From: Bacteroidota bacterium
GTDB taxonomy: Bacteria; Bacteroidota; Bacteroidia; B-17B0; Aurantibacillaceae
NCBI GenBank assembly: GCA_018267825.1
Contig: JAFDXR010000013.1
Location: 202,275 to 266,274 of the forward strand
Length of the DNA: 64,000 nt
Direction of reading: 5' to 3'
Positions 46,822-55,445 of this stretch are shown piece after piece. The position numbers and the translations under genes were made by a program. The notes below the pieces were generated by a model. The model saw only the letters and a list, made by a program, of their open reading frames with translations, was not told the origin of the DNA and did not search any database. The stretch's first letter is position 1. Every line of letters begins with the position of its first letter.

Positions 46822-47205
46822 TCAGGAAAATTTAGGGGGCTGAAAAATATCGTTTACGTGCGAGCCCGGAATCCAGTCGGTATAGGCAATACGCAGGTTA
46901 TTATATGAAACGACAGGAAGTACAATGTCAAATTCGTTTTGTGCGGGAGCTGAAAAATAAACAGACATTACCTGCGGACAATCGTTTGATTTAAAGGGCA
47001 GTTTCATGTCGCGTTCGTAATCTTTATCCTTGGGATCTCCGTTGAAATAATGCATTTTCAAAAAAGAAACCAGGGACAGATCCTTGTTTTCGGCTTTATG
47101 CTCAAAGAAGTGCTGAACGAGAACGGGAAGTTTGGCCAATTGATGAAGCTCTGTTTGTGCAAACAGGATACTGGAAACAAAAAATATGGCAATCAGGCGT
47201 TTCAC
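46822..47205 (-). CDS. Small secreted protein linked to metal efflux
   Basis: 127 aa from the GTG at 47205. A GTG at 47220 would put coding sequence over a -7 box and disturb the signal peptide, so it is not used. The signal peptide is KRLIAIFFVSSILFAQ. The mature part has several His and acidic residues (QHFFEHKAENKDLS, then MHYFNGDPKDKDYERD). The same kind of small protein is often found beside CusA-like pumps in Bacteroidota, as far as I recall; the function is not defined. It lies 94 bp before the pump gene. Confidence 0.7.
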   Translation of the reverse strand: MKRLIAIFFVSSILFAQTELHQLAKLPVLVQHFFEHKAENKDLSLVSFLKMHYFNGDPKDKDYERDMKLPFKSNDCPQVMSVYFSAPAQNEFDIVLPVVSYNNLRIAYTDWIPGSHVNDIFQPPKFS

Positions 47206-47209
47206 AGGA

Positions 47210-47217
47210 CAAAAGTA
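47210..47217 (-). promoter_or_regulatory. -7 box directly before the small efflux-linked gene (leaderless type)
   Basis: Minus-strand TACTTTTG (47217-47210), exact TAnnTTTG match, ends 4 nt before the GTG at 47205. This box is also the reason for choosing that start. Confidence 0.5.
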
Positions 47218-47256
47218 CACATAAAATCGGTAGGAAATCTGAAATAAATGTCAGCT

Positions 47257-47874
47257 TTACTTTACCAGGCTGTTTGTATAAGGCACCCTGTTTTGAATAG
47301 AACGGCCCAGAGTTACCTCATCGGTATATTCGAGTTCGTCGCCCACCGCAATTCCGCGGGCAATAGAAGACACGGCGACTTCAAAGCCGGCCAGTTTTTT
47401 ATAAATATAAAAACAGGTTGTTTCGCCTTCCATGGTCGCATTTAAAGCCAGGATAATCTCCTGTACCGGTCCTTCCGATACTTTTTCCACGAGGCTTTCG
47501 ATGGTCAGGTTAGCCGGACCAATGCCATCCATGGGCGAAATTAATCCGCCCAATACATGATACACACCTTTGTATAATCCGGTATTTTCAATCGCCATGA
47601 CATCGCGGTAATCCTGCACAACACAAACCTGCTGATGATTGCGGAGCGGATTGGCGCATACATCGCATATATCGTGATCAGAAATGGTATGACAGGTTTT
47701 GCAGAATTTAAGATCCTGTTTCAAAGCCCTGAGTACATCCGAAAAATCATTGACTTCGTCGGTCTGTTGTTTAATGAGATACAACACATAACGCAGCGCC
47801 GACTTTTTACCGACACCCGGGAGCCGGGAGAAATGATGTACCGCCTGCTCGATCAGTTTAGAAGAAAATTCCAC
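47257..47874 (-). CDS. recR: Recombination mediator protein RecR
   Basis: 205 aa from a GTG at 47874. A helix-hairpin-helix ([13 protein letters not shown], about 17-29), a four-Cys zinc finger (Cys58, Cys61, Cys70, Cys73) and a Toprim domain ([15 protein letters not shown]) appear in the order of RecR. RecR loads RecA with RecO/RecF at gaps. A -7 box lies 4 nt upstream. It follows the PD40 gene by 12 bp but has its own promoter. Confidence 0.96.
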   Translation of the reverse strand: MEFSSKLIEQAVHHFSRLPGVGKKSALRYVLYLIKQQTDEVNDFSDVLRALKQDLKFCKTCHTISDHDICDVCANPLRNHQQVCVVQDYRDVMAIENTGLYKGVYHVLGGLISPMDGIGPANLTIESLVEKVSEGPVQEIILALNATMEGETTCFYIYKKLAGFEVAVSSIARGIAVGDELEYTDEVTLGRSIQNRVPYTNSLVK

Positions 47875-47878
47875 GGAA

Positions 47879-47886
47879 CAAAGATA
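47879..47886 (-). promoter_or_regulatory. -7 box directly before recR (leaderless type)
   Basis: Minus-strand TATCTTTG (47886-47879), exact consensus, ends 4 nt before the recR GTG at 47874. It lies at the 3' end of the upstream PD40 gene, straddling its stop codon. Confidence 0.5.
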
Positions 47887-49452
47887 CTATTTAGTCAGCT
47901 CTACTTCCAGATTAATCTCAGCCTGGTAAGAGACCTTATCATAAATTTCGATAGACTTGGTCTGATTCTTAAACCCCGGAGCCTCAATGCTCATCTGGTA
48001 TTTACCCGGAGGAAGAATCACAATAAAACGTCCGTTGGCCGGATTTGGCAGGTAATTGCCCACGAGTTCATTCGAAATATTATCGCTTACCGAAATAAAC
48101 ACATCGGTATAGTTGATAGGTGACCCGTCTTTCGATTTGAGTTCCCCGATCACAACCGAGTAATCGCTTTCCACTTCATTGAAGGTCACACGGTAGATAT
48201 CAAAATCGCCCATTCCGCCCGGACGAACGGAAGCGATATAACCGTATTTACCATTTTTTGAAATCCGGAAATTCATATCATCGTAAGTGGTATTAATCGG
48301 GTAGCCCAGGTTTTTGGATTTACCGAATGTTTTGTCGGCTTCATTGTATGCCGATTTAAAAATATCGTAGCCCCCCATACTCGTATGGCCTACAGAGCTG
48401 TAGTAAAGGGTCTTTCCATCGGGCGATATATTCGGAAAATCTTCATCGTAAGGTGTGTTTACATCAGGCCCCAGGTTTTGCGGCTGTGCCCATTTTCCAT
48501 TAGCCAGGCGACGGCATGCATAGATATCCGTACCTCCGAATCCTTCTTTGCGGTTACTTGCAAAATACAGGATACTGCCATCTTCGGTAATGCTGGCTGC
48601 AATTTCATCGCCACCGGAGTTAATGGTTTTATCGAGCTTTTCGGGTTTGCTGAACATGCCGCTTTTATCTTCCTTACTGATATAAATGTTTCCGCTGTTC
48701 AAACCATCGGGCATATAAAGCAACAGAATATCGCCTTTAGCACTCATCCCGATCACCTCCATGCCGCTATTACCGGCATTTACAGGAGCACCGATGGCAG
48801 ATCCTTTCATATACTGTCCGTTTACCACTTTCGAAATATAGATGGATGTACCATAAGCACCATTCTCCATCCGTTCGGCATTTTTTTCCGGGCGACGGGT
48901 GTTGTACACTATAAAAGCCTCATCGGAGGTTACAAAAGGATAGTAATCGCTGTACTCAGAATTAATATTCGCGCCCAGGTTCTGGAAAATAACATCTACC
49001 GGGTATTTCATGAGCTCCTTGGCATTGATACAATGCTGGATCTGGAGATCGGCATCTTTCAGGTTAAATTCAGTGCCTTTGGCTCCCTGTTTGAATTTAT
49101 TGAATGTAGCGATGGCATCATCAAAGCGGTTGGCATACTGATAAGCCCTACCCAAAAGGTATTCCGCATTCGGATCGTGTTTCTCTTTACGAACCACAAT
49201 TTCAAGATATGGTGCAGCCTTGGCCTTGCTCACATTACTATTGAGGTAGCAAACACCTACATTGTAGTTATACAGTTCATTTTTAGGATCTTCGTTCAAC
49301 AACTGCAGGTAATCTCCGAGAGCATCTTCATAATTGCCCACCTTAAGCTTGGCTGCAGCGCTCTCAGGGGTTACTTTGGTGAGGCCATCTTCCTGGGCAA
49401 TGAGTCCGCCGCAGATGGTTAGGAGTACAGTAGTAGTTATGATTTTCAGCAT
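47887..49452 (-). CDS. TPR and PD40 propeller protein of the envelope
   Basis: 521 aa with a signal peptide (1-19). Residues about 25-150 are TPR-like, about 170-420 form a WD40/PD40 beta-propeller (GSILYFASNRKEGFGGTDIY, SPDGKTLYYSS), and about 430-521 form a carboxypeptidase-regulatory-like domain. It resembles the PorE/OmpA-like PD40 proteins of Bacteroidota but lacks an OmpA peptidoglycan-binding domain. It is probably a periplasmic or outer-membrane-linked scaffold. A role near T9SS or gliding is inference. Confidence 0.8.
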   Translation of the reverse strand: MLKIITTTVLLTICGGLIAQEDGLTKVTPESAAAKLKVGNYEDALGDYLQLLNEDPKNELYNYNVGVCYLNSNVSKAKAAPYLEIVVRKEKHDPNAEYLLGRAYQYANRFDDAIATFNKFKQGAKGTEFNLKDADLQIQHCINAKELMKYPVDVIFQNLGANINSEYSDYYPFVTSDEAFIVYNTRRPEKNAERMENGAYGTSIYISKVVNGQYMKGSAIGAPVNAGNSGMEVIGMSAKGDILLLYMPDGLNSGNIYISKEDKSGMFSKPEKLDKTINSGGDEIAASITEDGSILYFASNRKEGFGGTDIYACRRLANGKWAQPQNLGPDVNTPYDEDFPNISPDGKTLYYSSVGHTSMGGYDIFKSAYNEADKTFGKSKNLGYPINTTYDDMNFRISKNGKYGYIASVRPGGMGDFDIYRVTFNEVESDYSVVIGELKSKDGSPINYTDVFISVSDNISNELVGNYLPNPANGRFIVILPPGKYQMSIEAPGFKNQTKSIEIYDKVSYQAEINLEVELTK

Positions 49453-49600
49453 AATTTAAATATAGTAAAATCTGAAATATAAAAATAGGGCTTTTCCTCA
49501 AATTGACACGATAATGTGAAAAACTGCTGCAAAGGGTTAAAAAATAGGTCCATAATATTGATTAATATTGAGAGTACGGCTCCAAAAGCCTCATAAACCT

Positions 49601-51280
49601 ATGATATTCATGAATACTCTTATCCGCCATATCCGTTTGTGCTTCATTTGTTTACTCCCTCTCATGCTGAGTACCTGTAAGCAACACACAAATGACGATG
49701 ACAACCGAACCTATTTCAGTTACAATGAAATGGCCGGGATTTCATCGCTCGACCCGGCAACAGCCAATAACCTGGAAAATATCTGGGCCGTGAATCAATT
49801 GTTCAACGGACTGGTACAAATGGACGATTCACTGAATGTGAAGCCCTGCATTGCCAAAAAATGGTTTGTGAGCGACGACGGTCTCGTTTATACCTTTTAC
49901 CTGCGCAACGATGTATTCTTCCACGACAACAAAGCCTTTGAAGGTGAAAAGGGTCGTAAAGTCATTGCCAGGGATTTTGTATTTTCCTTCAATCGCCTGT
50001 ACGATGCCAAGGTGAGTAGTGCCATGTCGCTCCTGACCAATATCGATCGCACCGAAAAAACCAATTACAAAGGCTTTGCAGCACCCAACGACACCACCTT
50101 CGTGATATACCTCAAAGAACCATTCAGTGCATTTCTGAGTGTGCTCACCATGAAATATTTTTCGGTTATTCCATTTGAGGCTGTTGATTTCTATGGCCCT
50201 GATTTCCGCAGAAACCCCGTAGGAACAGGCCCTTTCAAATACAAGATATGGGAAGAAGGTACCAAACTGGTGCTTACCAAAAACGAAAACTATTTTGAAT
50301 ACGACGGGCAAAACCGTCTGCCATATCTCGATGCCGTTTCCATCTCCTTTGTAAAAGACCGCGAAACTGCTTTCATGGAACTCCTGAACGGAAAATACGA
50401 TATGCTGAGTGGCGCCGATGCCTTCAACATCAATGAAGTGCTCGATAAAAACGGTGATCTGAAATCATTCTACTCGGAAAAATTCAACATGCAGAAATCC
50501 ACATTCCTGAAAACAGATTACCTCGGCATACTGGTTGACCCGAACATCGAAATTGTAGCGAAATCGCCGCTCCGTATCAAAGCCATACGCAAGGCCATTA
50601 ATCATGGATTTGACCGTATTAAGATGGTGAAATATTTCCGCAACAACATCGGTATACCGGCCACGGCAGGTTTCATTCCAAGTGGTCTGCCATCGTATGA
50701 TGAAAAAGTCGTGAAGGGTTACATCTACGATCCTGAAAAAGTCCGCCAGTTGCTTATCGAAGCCGGATACCCGGGAGGCAAGGATTTACCGGAGATCACC
50801 CTGCACACGACGGATAATTACCTGGAACAAACCGAATTTATACAGTCGCAACTCGCCGAAAATAATATCAAGGTAAAAATCAGTGTTGACAAACCAACCG
50901 TACTCCGCCAGGCTGTCGCCAGCTGCGAGTACAACTTCTTCAAGAAATCCTGGGTGGGCGATTATGCCGACGAGGAAAATTTCATGAGTTTATTCTACAG
51001 CAAAAACTTTGCTCCGGTAGGTTCCAATTACACACATTATAAAAATCCGGACTTCGATCACCTGTTCGAAAAAGCGATCCGCGAACAGAATGCGGATGTA
51101 AAAAAGGTATTGTACCAGCAGATGGACCAGATGCTTATTGACGATTCGCCGGTGGTACCGCTTTATTATGACCAGGTGATCCGTCTCGTGCATAAAAACA
51201 TCCAGGGTCTAACCACCAACCCGATGAATCTTCTGAACCTGAAAATGGTAAAGAAGTTAAAAGAAAAAAGCAAATCATGA
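49601..51280 (+). CDS. Peptide-binding (SBP family 5) lipoprotein
   Basis: 559 aa from the ATG at 49601; the ATG at 49610 is equally possible and an upstream start at 49568 is unlikely. The lipobox LMLSTC (Cys26) makes it a lipoprotein. The body has the DppA/OppA signature region (AYCEP-like KEPFSAFLSVLTMKYFSV, and RNPVGTGPFKYKIWE). Such proteins bind oligopeptides, nickel or heme for ABC transporters. No permease or ATPase is adjacent. It overlaps the next gene by 4 bp. Confidence 0.88.
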   Translation: MIFMNTLIRHIRLCFICLLPLMLSTCKQHTNDDDNRTYFSYNEMAGISSLDPATANNLENIWAVNQLFNGLVQMDDSLNVKPCIAKKWFVSDDGLVYTFYLRNDVFFHDNKAFEGEKGRKVIARDFVFSFNRLYDAKVSSAMSLLTNIDRTEKTNYKGFAAPNDTTFVIYLKEPFSAFLSVLTMKYFSVIPFEAVDFYGPDFRRNPVGTGPFKYKIWEEGTKLVLTKNENYFEYDGQNRLPYLDAVSISFVKDRETAFMELLNGKYDMLSGADAFNINEVLDKNGDLKSFYSEKFNMQKSTFLKTDYLGILVDPNIEIVAKSPLRIKAIRKAINHGFDRIKMVKYFRNNIGIPATAGFIPSGLPSYDEKVVKGYIYDPEKVRQLLIEAGYPGGKDLPEITLHTTDNYLEQTEFIQSQLAENNIKVKISVDKPTVLRQAVASCEYNFFKKSWVGDYADEENFMSLFYSKNFAPVGSNYTHYKNPDFDHLFEKAIREQNADVKKVLYQQMDQMLIDDSPVVPLYYDQVIRLVHKNIQGLTTNPMNLLNLKMVKKLKEKSKS

Positions 51281-52200
51281 TACGCCTAACGGGCCGGGTT
51301 CTTTTGTTGGCACTCTGTAGCCTTATAGCACCGGCACTTTTGCAGGCACAGGACACATCGCTGGCACGGGTTCATTATAAAATGGCCCGGAAATATGCTG
51401 CGTCCCAGGATTTCAATTCCGCCCTTTACTTCCTCAACAAAGCCATTGCCATAAATCCTGCCAATGCCACCTACTACAGCGAACGGGCCACGGTATATCT
51501 GGAGATGAACCAGGCCGATTCGGGCCTCGCAGACTTTAACCGGGCTATTGCAATCAAACCTACTTCTGCAAGACTCTATTTTTACCGCAGTGATTTATAC
51601 CTGATTATGCAGAAACCGGATGAAGCCGTAGCCGACATCTGCAAAGCCGCAGAACTTGAACCAAGGAACAAATCGGTTCTGATGCAAAAAGCATTTGTAC
51701 TTGCCAAGGTAAAGCGTTACGATGAAGCAGCAGCGCAGTATGATAAACTGATGCGCATTGATCCGAAGAACCCGGGCATTTATTACAACAAGGGAAAGCT
51801 CGAGGAAATACAGAAAAAGTGGAACGAAGCCATCGCACTATATACCAAAGCGATCAGTCTGGGTGATAAACTTTCCTATAACAACAGGGCCATCTGCCGC
51901 GAGGAGATCAAAGATGTTGAGGGTGCCGAAAAAGATTACAATATGGTGGTGCAACTTAAACCGCATGACCCGGAAGTGTATGCAAACCGTGGCCGCTTTT
52001 TGCTGGAACAAAATAAACTGGACCTGGCTAAAGAAGATCTTAAACAGTGGAACAGTATGCTACCTGATGATGCCGAGAGCTGGTACTACCTGGCCCGGCT
52101 CCTTAAAAAACAGAATGATCCGGAGGCCTGTATTTATGCGAAAAAAGCAAAGGAGCTGGGAGCTAAAGAAAGTTTTGAGATTTCCGACTTCTGTAAATGA
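51277..52200 (+). CDS. Secreted tetratricopeptide-repeat protein
   Basis: 307 aa with a signal peptide ending near ALLQAQDTS. Residues about 30-290 hold some seven TPR units with the usual W/L/G/Y/A/F/A/P spacing (for example YDEAAAQYDKLMRIDPKNPG). The ATGA overlap with the peptide-binding protein gene suggests translational coupling and a shared process in the periplasm. Partners are unknown. Confidence 0.82.
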   Translation: MIRLTGRVLLLALCSLIAPALLQAQDTSLARVHYKMARKYAASQDFNSALYFLNKAIAINPANATYYSERATVYLEMNQADSGLADFNRAIAIKPTSARLYFYRSDLYLIMQKPDEAVADICKAAELEPRNKSVLMQKAFVLAKVKRYDEAAAQYDKLMRIDPKNPGIYYNKGKLEEIQKKWNEAIALYTKAISLGDKLSYNNRAICREEIKDVEGAEKDYNMVVQLKPHDPEVYANRGRFLLEQNKLDLAKEDLKQWNSMLPDDAESWYYLARLLKKQNDPEACIYAKKAKELGAKESFEISDFCK

Positions 52201-52206
52201 TTCGTA

Positions 52207-53001
52207 TCAATATTTGGCTTTAGCCCGTTTTATACGATACCCCGTATGAAAAATAAATCCATAATAAGAACCAAACTGGCTGTATAGCACCCTGGCGCCA
52301 ATAAGCATACACCCTTTTCCAAATGGTATTTCCTGTTCGACTCCGAGCGTCAAAGGGAAATGAACGGCAGTATGCCACTTCTCTATCCTGTCGCCCGTTT
52401 GTATCCCGGTCAGCGTCTTCACTGAGTCAACAGGCAGATCATACCCCGATGCATGCCCTGCAACATAATAGTTCGAAACCATTGGCGTAACATCCAGCTT
52501 GGCAAAAACAAAATCCAGGTTTGTAAAACCAATCATAATTTTTGTACGCCTGATATAGAATGTCGGCGTTATTTCAATTCTAAAAACCTGGTTTAATACA
52601 ATGCCCTGACCCGATGAAACTTTCTTATGATAATGAATATGATCCGGATCAAAATCCGAATACTCCACAAATGTGTAATCAAAATCATTTTTCGTCGACA
52701 GATAACTTATCCCTCCATATATACCGTACCAGGACGACTTCTGGCGTGTCCATCCAAAAGACACATAAGGATTCCAATAGCTTAACTTACCCGTATTAAC
52801 AGCATGATACTCCGGGTTTACATAGCCGTGGCTGCCCATAGTCATAATATCCTTATAGAAATCGGGGCCGGTTGTTCCCTGAAGTAGCGCCCCAACTCTG
52901 AATGTGTGAGCCAACGTGGAACGCACCAGTATCGTATCCTCCTGGGCAAAAAAAGGAAAACCGAGTATCAACAATAAAGAGCATAAAAAAACAACTCTCA
53001 T
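52207..53001 (-). CDS. Outer-membrane beta-barrel-like protein of unknown function
   Basis: 264 aa with a signal peptide (1-19). The mature part alternates aromatic and polar residues (WNPYVSFGWTRQKSSWYGIYGGISY) and has the look of an eight- to twelve-strand barrel. There are no recognisable catalytic motifs. It is convergent with the TPR gene (6-bp gap). Family not recognised. Confidence 0.65.
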   Translation of the reverse strand: MRVVFLCSLLLILGFPFFAQEDTILVRSTLAHTFRVGALLQGTTGPDFYKDIMTMGSHGYVNPEYHAVNTGKLSYWNPYVSFGWTRQKSSWYGIYGGISYLSTKNDFDYTFVEYSDFDPDHIHYHKKVSSGQGIVLNQVFRIEITPTFYIRRTKIMIGFTNLDFVFAKLDVTPMVSNYYVAGHASGYDLPVDSVKTLTGIQTGDRIEKWHTAVHFPLTLGVEQEIPFGKGCMLIGARVLYSQFGSYYGFIFHTGYRIKRAKAKY

Positions 53002-53005
53002 GTAA

Positions 53006-53013
53006 TAAAGATA
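53006..53013 (-). promoter_or_regulatory. -7 box directly before the barrel-like gene (leaderless type)
   Basis: Minus-strand TATCTTTA (53013-53006), one base from consensus, ends 4 nt before the ATG at 53001. Confidence 0.4.
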
Positions 53014-53076
53014 ACACTTATCTTATCTTACATTTCAGTAAAATAAGTAAATAAACACGTTGCCTGTCAATAGCAC

Positions 53077-53106
53077 AAAAAAGCCGGAAGGTGTATTCCG
53101 GCTTTT
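53077..53106 (-). terminator. Rho-independent terminator after the T9SS BNR protein gene
   Basis: A perfect 11-bp stem AAAAGCCGGAA (53079-53089) with TTCCGGCTTTT (53096-53106) and a 6-nt loop. On the minus strand the stem is followed by a T-run (53082-53077). It lies 22 bp after the stop at 53128. Confidence 0.88.
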
Positions 53107-53127
53107 CAATTTACATGCGCGGCAATC

Positions 53128-55287
53128 TTAATGAGATACCACCAATTTCTGTTGCGCCATGGTGTATCCGTGTTCGCCCAGAACTTTCACAATATATATT
53201 CCGTTTCCGAACTGCCCTGTATGAATTTGCGTTTCTGTGCCATCATAAACACTATGCCCAAGCATATCGAAAATCAAAATACGCTCTGCTTTTTTATCCG
53301 TTAAAATTGTGAGTTCATCACCGGCCGGATTTGGATATAGTTTCATATCACCTGCCTGCGCAGAAGCCTGGTACACTTCAATACCCGTGGGCTGACTACC
53401 GGTTGCTCCGTTTACATTCAGGTATATACCACCATTATTATTGAGTGTAAACAGATATTCATTCGGGTTGAAGAAATAACCTTTGTGAAGCGAAGGATAC
53501 AACATCGGATAGGTTGCCGTGAAAGGCTGGTTCACGACATTCCAGGTACTGCCACCATTCGTGGTGTAATGGTAAAATTTATTTCCGTTCCCGATCAGGT
53601 ACAATGTATCGGCACCAAAATGCTGAATACGGATAGCTCCTCTTGCATAATCGGCTGTGCCTGCCACCACCGGGGGAACAGTGGCCACAAGCTGGGTGCT
53701 CCCACTCGCAAAGCTATTGGTGCTTTTATACACTTTCATATTTTTAGAAGCATCTGTCACAAAAAGATAACCGGTTGTATTACCTGTCATTTCAATGTCA
53801 ATAAGGGTTTCATTATTCGCCAGGAATGTATCTACAACAGTCACTGCACCTGCCGGCGTCATCCGATTGATCTGCCAGCCTTTTACGGTAAAGGTTACAT
53901 AGCTGAACCAACCGAAGGCATCATAAATGTCACCGGAAGGTGATAAACACTGTGTATGCGAGCCCCCGCTGATAGCCACAGGAGTCCATGTATTTCCATG
54001 GTCTGTAGATACCACCGGGTAATTGGAATTGGCTATCAGAAGCGTATTGCTGTTTGCCGATTCCAGAATTTTGTAAGTTGGTAAACTACTGTTGTTGGTA
54101 TATTTTTGTGTCCAGGTGAGTCCTTGGTTTGTACTATAAAACACCTGACTTCTTGAATCAACTGCCATATAATCGCCATTCCCAAGAATTTTAACACCAT
54201 TAATATCATAGGTTGCCATGGTATCGGCCATACTCCACGAACGGCCTTTATCTGCCGAATAGAATACGCGTCCCGCCGTACTTGCTGAAATCCCTTGGTT
54301 TCCGCGGAAATGAACATCATTTCCCTTGTCGTAAGTACTTTGTGCAGATGGCAGAAAATAGTTCCACGTCGTTCCATTGTCAGTCGTTGATGCTTCCGGA
54401 AAACTATATACAGTATTATTTATTGCAAAAAACTGGTAACCATTAACCCTGGCTTTAACCTGCCAGGTAGCCCCGCTGTTATTGGAATAATAGCAATCTT
54501 TATTATTACTCCACACGAACACTTCCTGGCTATTTTTGGCAAACATACCCTGCAGATGATAGCCTGCGGCAGGTACCGGCATAGCCTGGCTTGTCCATGT
54601 CAATCCTGCATCTACAGACTTCCATAAAGCATTGTAAGTTCCTACAAGAAACGTGTCCTGCGACAACATCTGAAAATCCACAAAGGTGCCGGTGAAGTTT
54701 GGCGTGAACGTCAGTGTGCTGTATGTTTGCCCGCCATCAGTCGATTTGTACGAAGTCGTAAGCTGGCGAAACATAATAACCGTGTTACCGTAGCTTCTAA
54801 GTACATTGCCCTGTGAGCCGGGTGAACCAAGGCTTCCTTCATCGGTCCAGTTCGCCCCGTCTGTACTGAAAAATACGTGATACGTAGCTGATACATATGC
54901 GGCATAGCCCGCTGTGCTTCCTACCAGCATATTGAAACCGCTGGCAGTTGATGTTTGCCGGGTCTGCCAGCCATCGTTGGTTGTATATACAGCACCGCCC
55001 GATTGCGATTCGGCCATAACACCCTTCTGTGCATTTTTCATCACAAAAGTTCCGAAATAGCCTGTGTAATCTGTGGAATTAAGGTATTTCCACTCTTTCG
55101 TTGCCGGATTCACAAGTGCCATGCGTTTAAAATTCCCTGAACCTACATTGGAACAGGTGACATATACCGAATCCTTATTCAGTACAAATACGTCGTTCAG
55201 GACATTATCCTGAATATGAATACCCTGCTGCGCAAAAGCAGTCGCAGTGAGGATTGCAGAGGTCAAAAAGGTAAATTTTTTTCTCAT
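53128..55287 (-). CDS. Secreted BNR/sialidase-like propeller protein with T9SS sorting domain
   Basis: 719 aa. A signal peptide (1-19) is followed by many BNR/Asp-box-like repeats (STDGGQTYS, SVDAGLTWTS, STNQGLTWTQ, NNSGATWQ), consistent with a multi-bladed propeller. The last 80 residues form a type A CTD (MKLYPNPAGDE, and the final MAQQKLVVSH). It is a type IX secreted surface or extracellular protein. The BNR repeats alone do not prove sialidase activity: no RIP motif or catalytic Tyr/Glu set was seen. Confidence 0.88.
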   Translation of the reverse strand: MRKKFTFLTSAILTATAFAQQGIHIQDNVLNDVFVLNKDSVYVTCSNVGSGNFKRMALVNPATKEWKYLNSTDYTGYFGTFVMKNAQKGVMAESQSGGAVYTTNDGWQTRQTSTASGFNMLVGSTAGYAAYVSATYHVFFSTDGANWTDEGSLGSPGSQGNVLRSYGNTVIMFRQLTTSYKSTDGGQTYSTLTFTPNFTGTFVDFQMLSQDTFLVGTYNALWKSVDAGLTWTSQAMPVPAAGYHLQGMFAKNSQEVFVWSNNKDCYYSNNSGATWQVKARVNGYQFFAINNTVYSFPEASTTDNGTTWNYFLPSAQSTYDKGNDVHFRGNQGISASTAGRVFYSADKGRSWSMADTMATYDINGVKILGNGDYMAVDSRSQVFYSTNQGLTWTQKYTNNSSLPTYKILESANSNTLLIANSNYPVVSTDHGNTWTPVAISGGSHTQCLSPSGDIYDAFGWFSYVTFTVKGWQINRMTPAGAVTVVDTFLANNETLIDIEMTGNTTGYLFVTDASKNMKVYKSTNSFASGSTQLVATVPPVVAGTADYARGAIRIQHFGADTLYLIGNGNKFYHYTTNGGSTWNVVNQPFTATYPMLYPSLHKGYFFNPNEYLFTLNNNGGIYLNVNGATGSQPTGIEVYQASAQAGDMKLYPNPAGDELTILTDKKAERILIFDMLGHSVYDGTETQIHTGQFGNGIYIVKVLGEHGYTMAQQKLVVSH

Positions 55288-55312
55288 GAGAGTTTATTTT
55301 TATTGGATACAT

Positions 55313-55320
55313 CAAATTTA
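55313..55320 (-). promoter_or_regulatory. -7 box for the T9SS BNR protein gene
   Basis: Minus-strand TAAATTTG (55320-55313), exact consensus, about 25 nt upstream of the ATG at 55287. Confidence 0.5.
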
Positions 55321-55432
55321 AACCCCGCACAGATACACCTGTCTACGTACTATTGGGTATTTTCAGGACAGTGGCGTGTTTCAAAAATACCACATGGTCA
55401 ACAAGCTTTCCTCATCCAGTCGTTTTTCTTAT

Positions 55433-55440
55433 TAGATTTG
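55433..55440 (+). promoter_or_regulatory. -7 box directly before the HD-domain gene (leaderless type)
   Basis: TAGATTTG, exact consensus, ends 5 nt before the ATG at 55446. Confidence 0.5.
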
Positions 55441-55445
55441 TATAA

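Noticed and set aside
48385-49422. 345-aa plus-strand ORF, the longest antisense frame in the window
   Set aside because: It lies fully opposite the PD40/TPR gene, which has clear domains and a signal peptide; the antisense product has no recognisable motif.
53128-55287. Annotation as a sialidase
   Set aside because: Only BNR-like repeats are visible; the RIP motif and catalytic residues of sialidases were not found.
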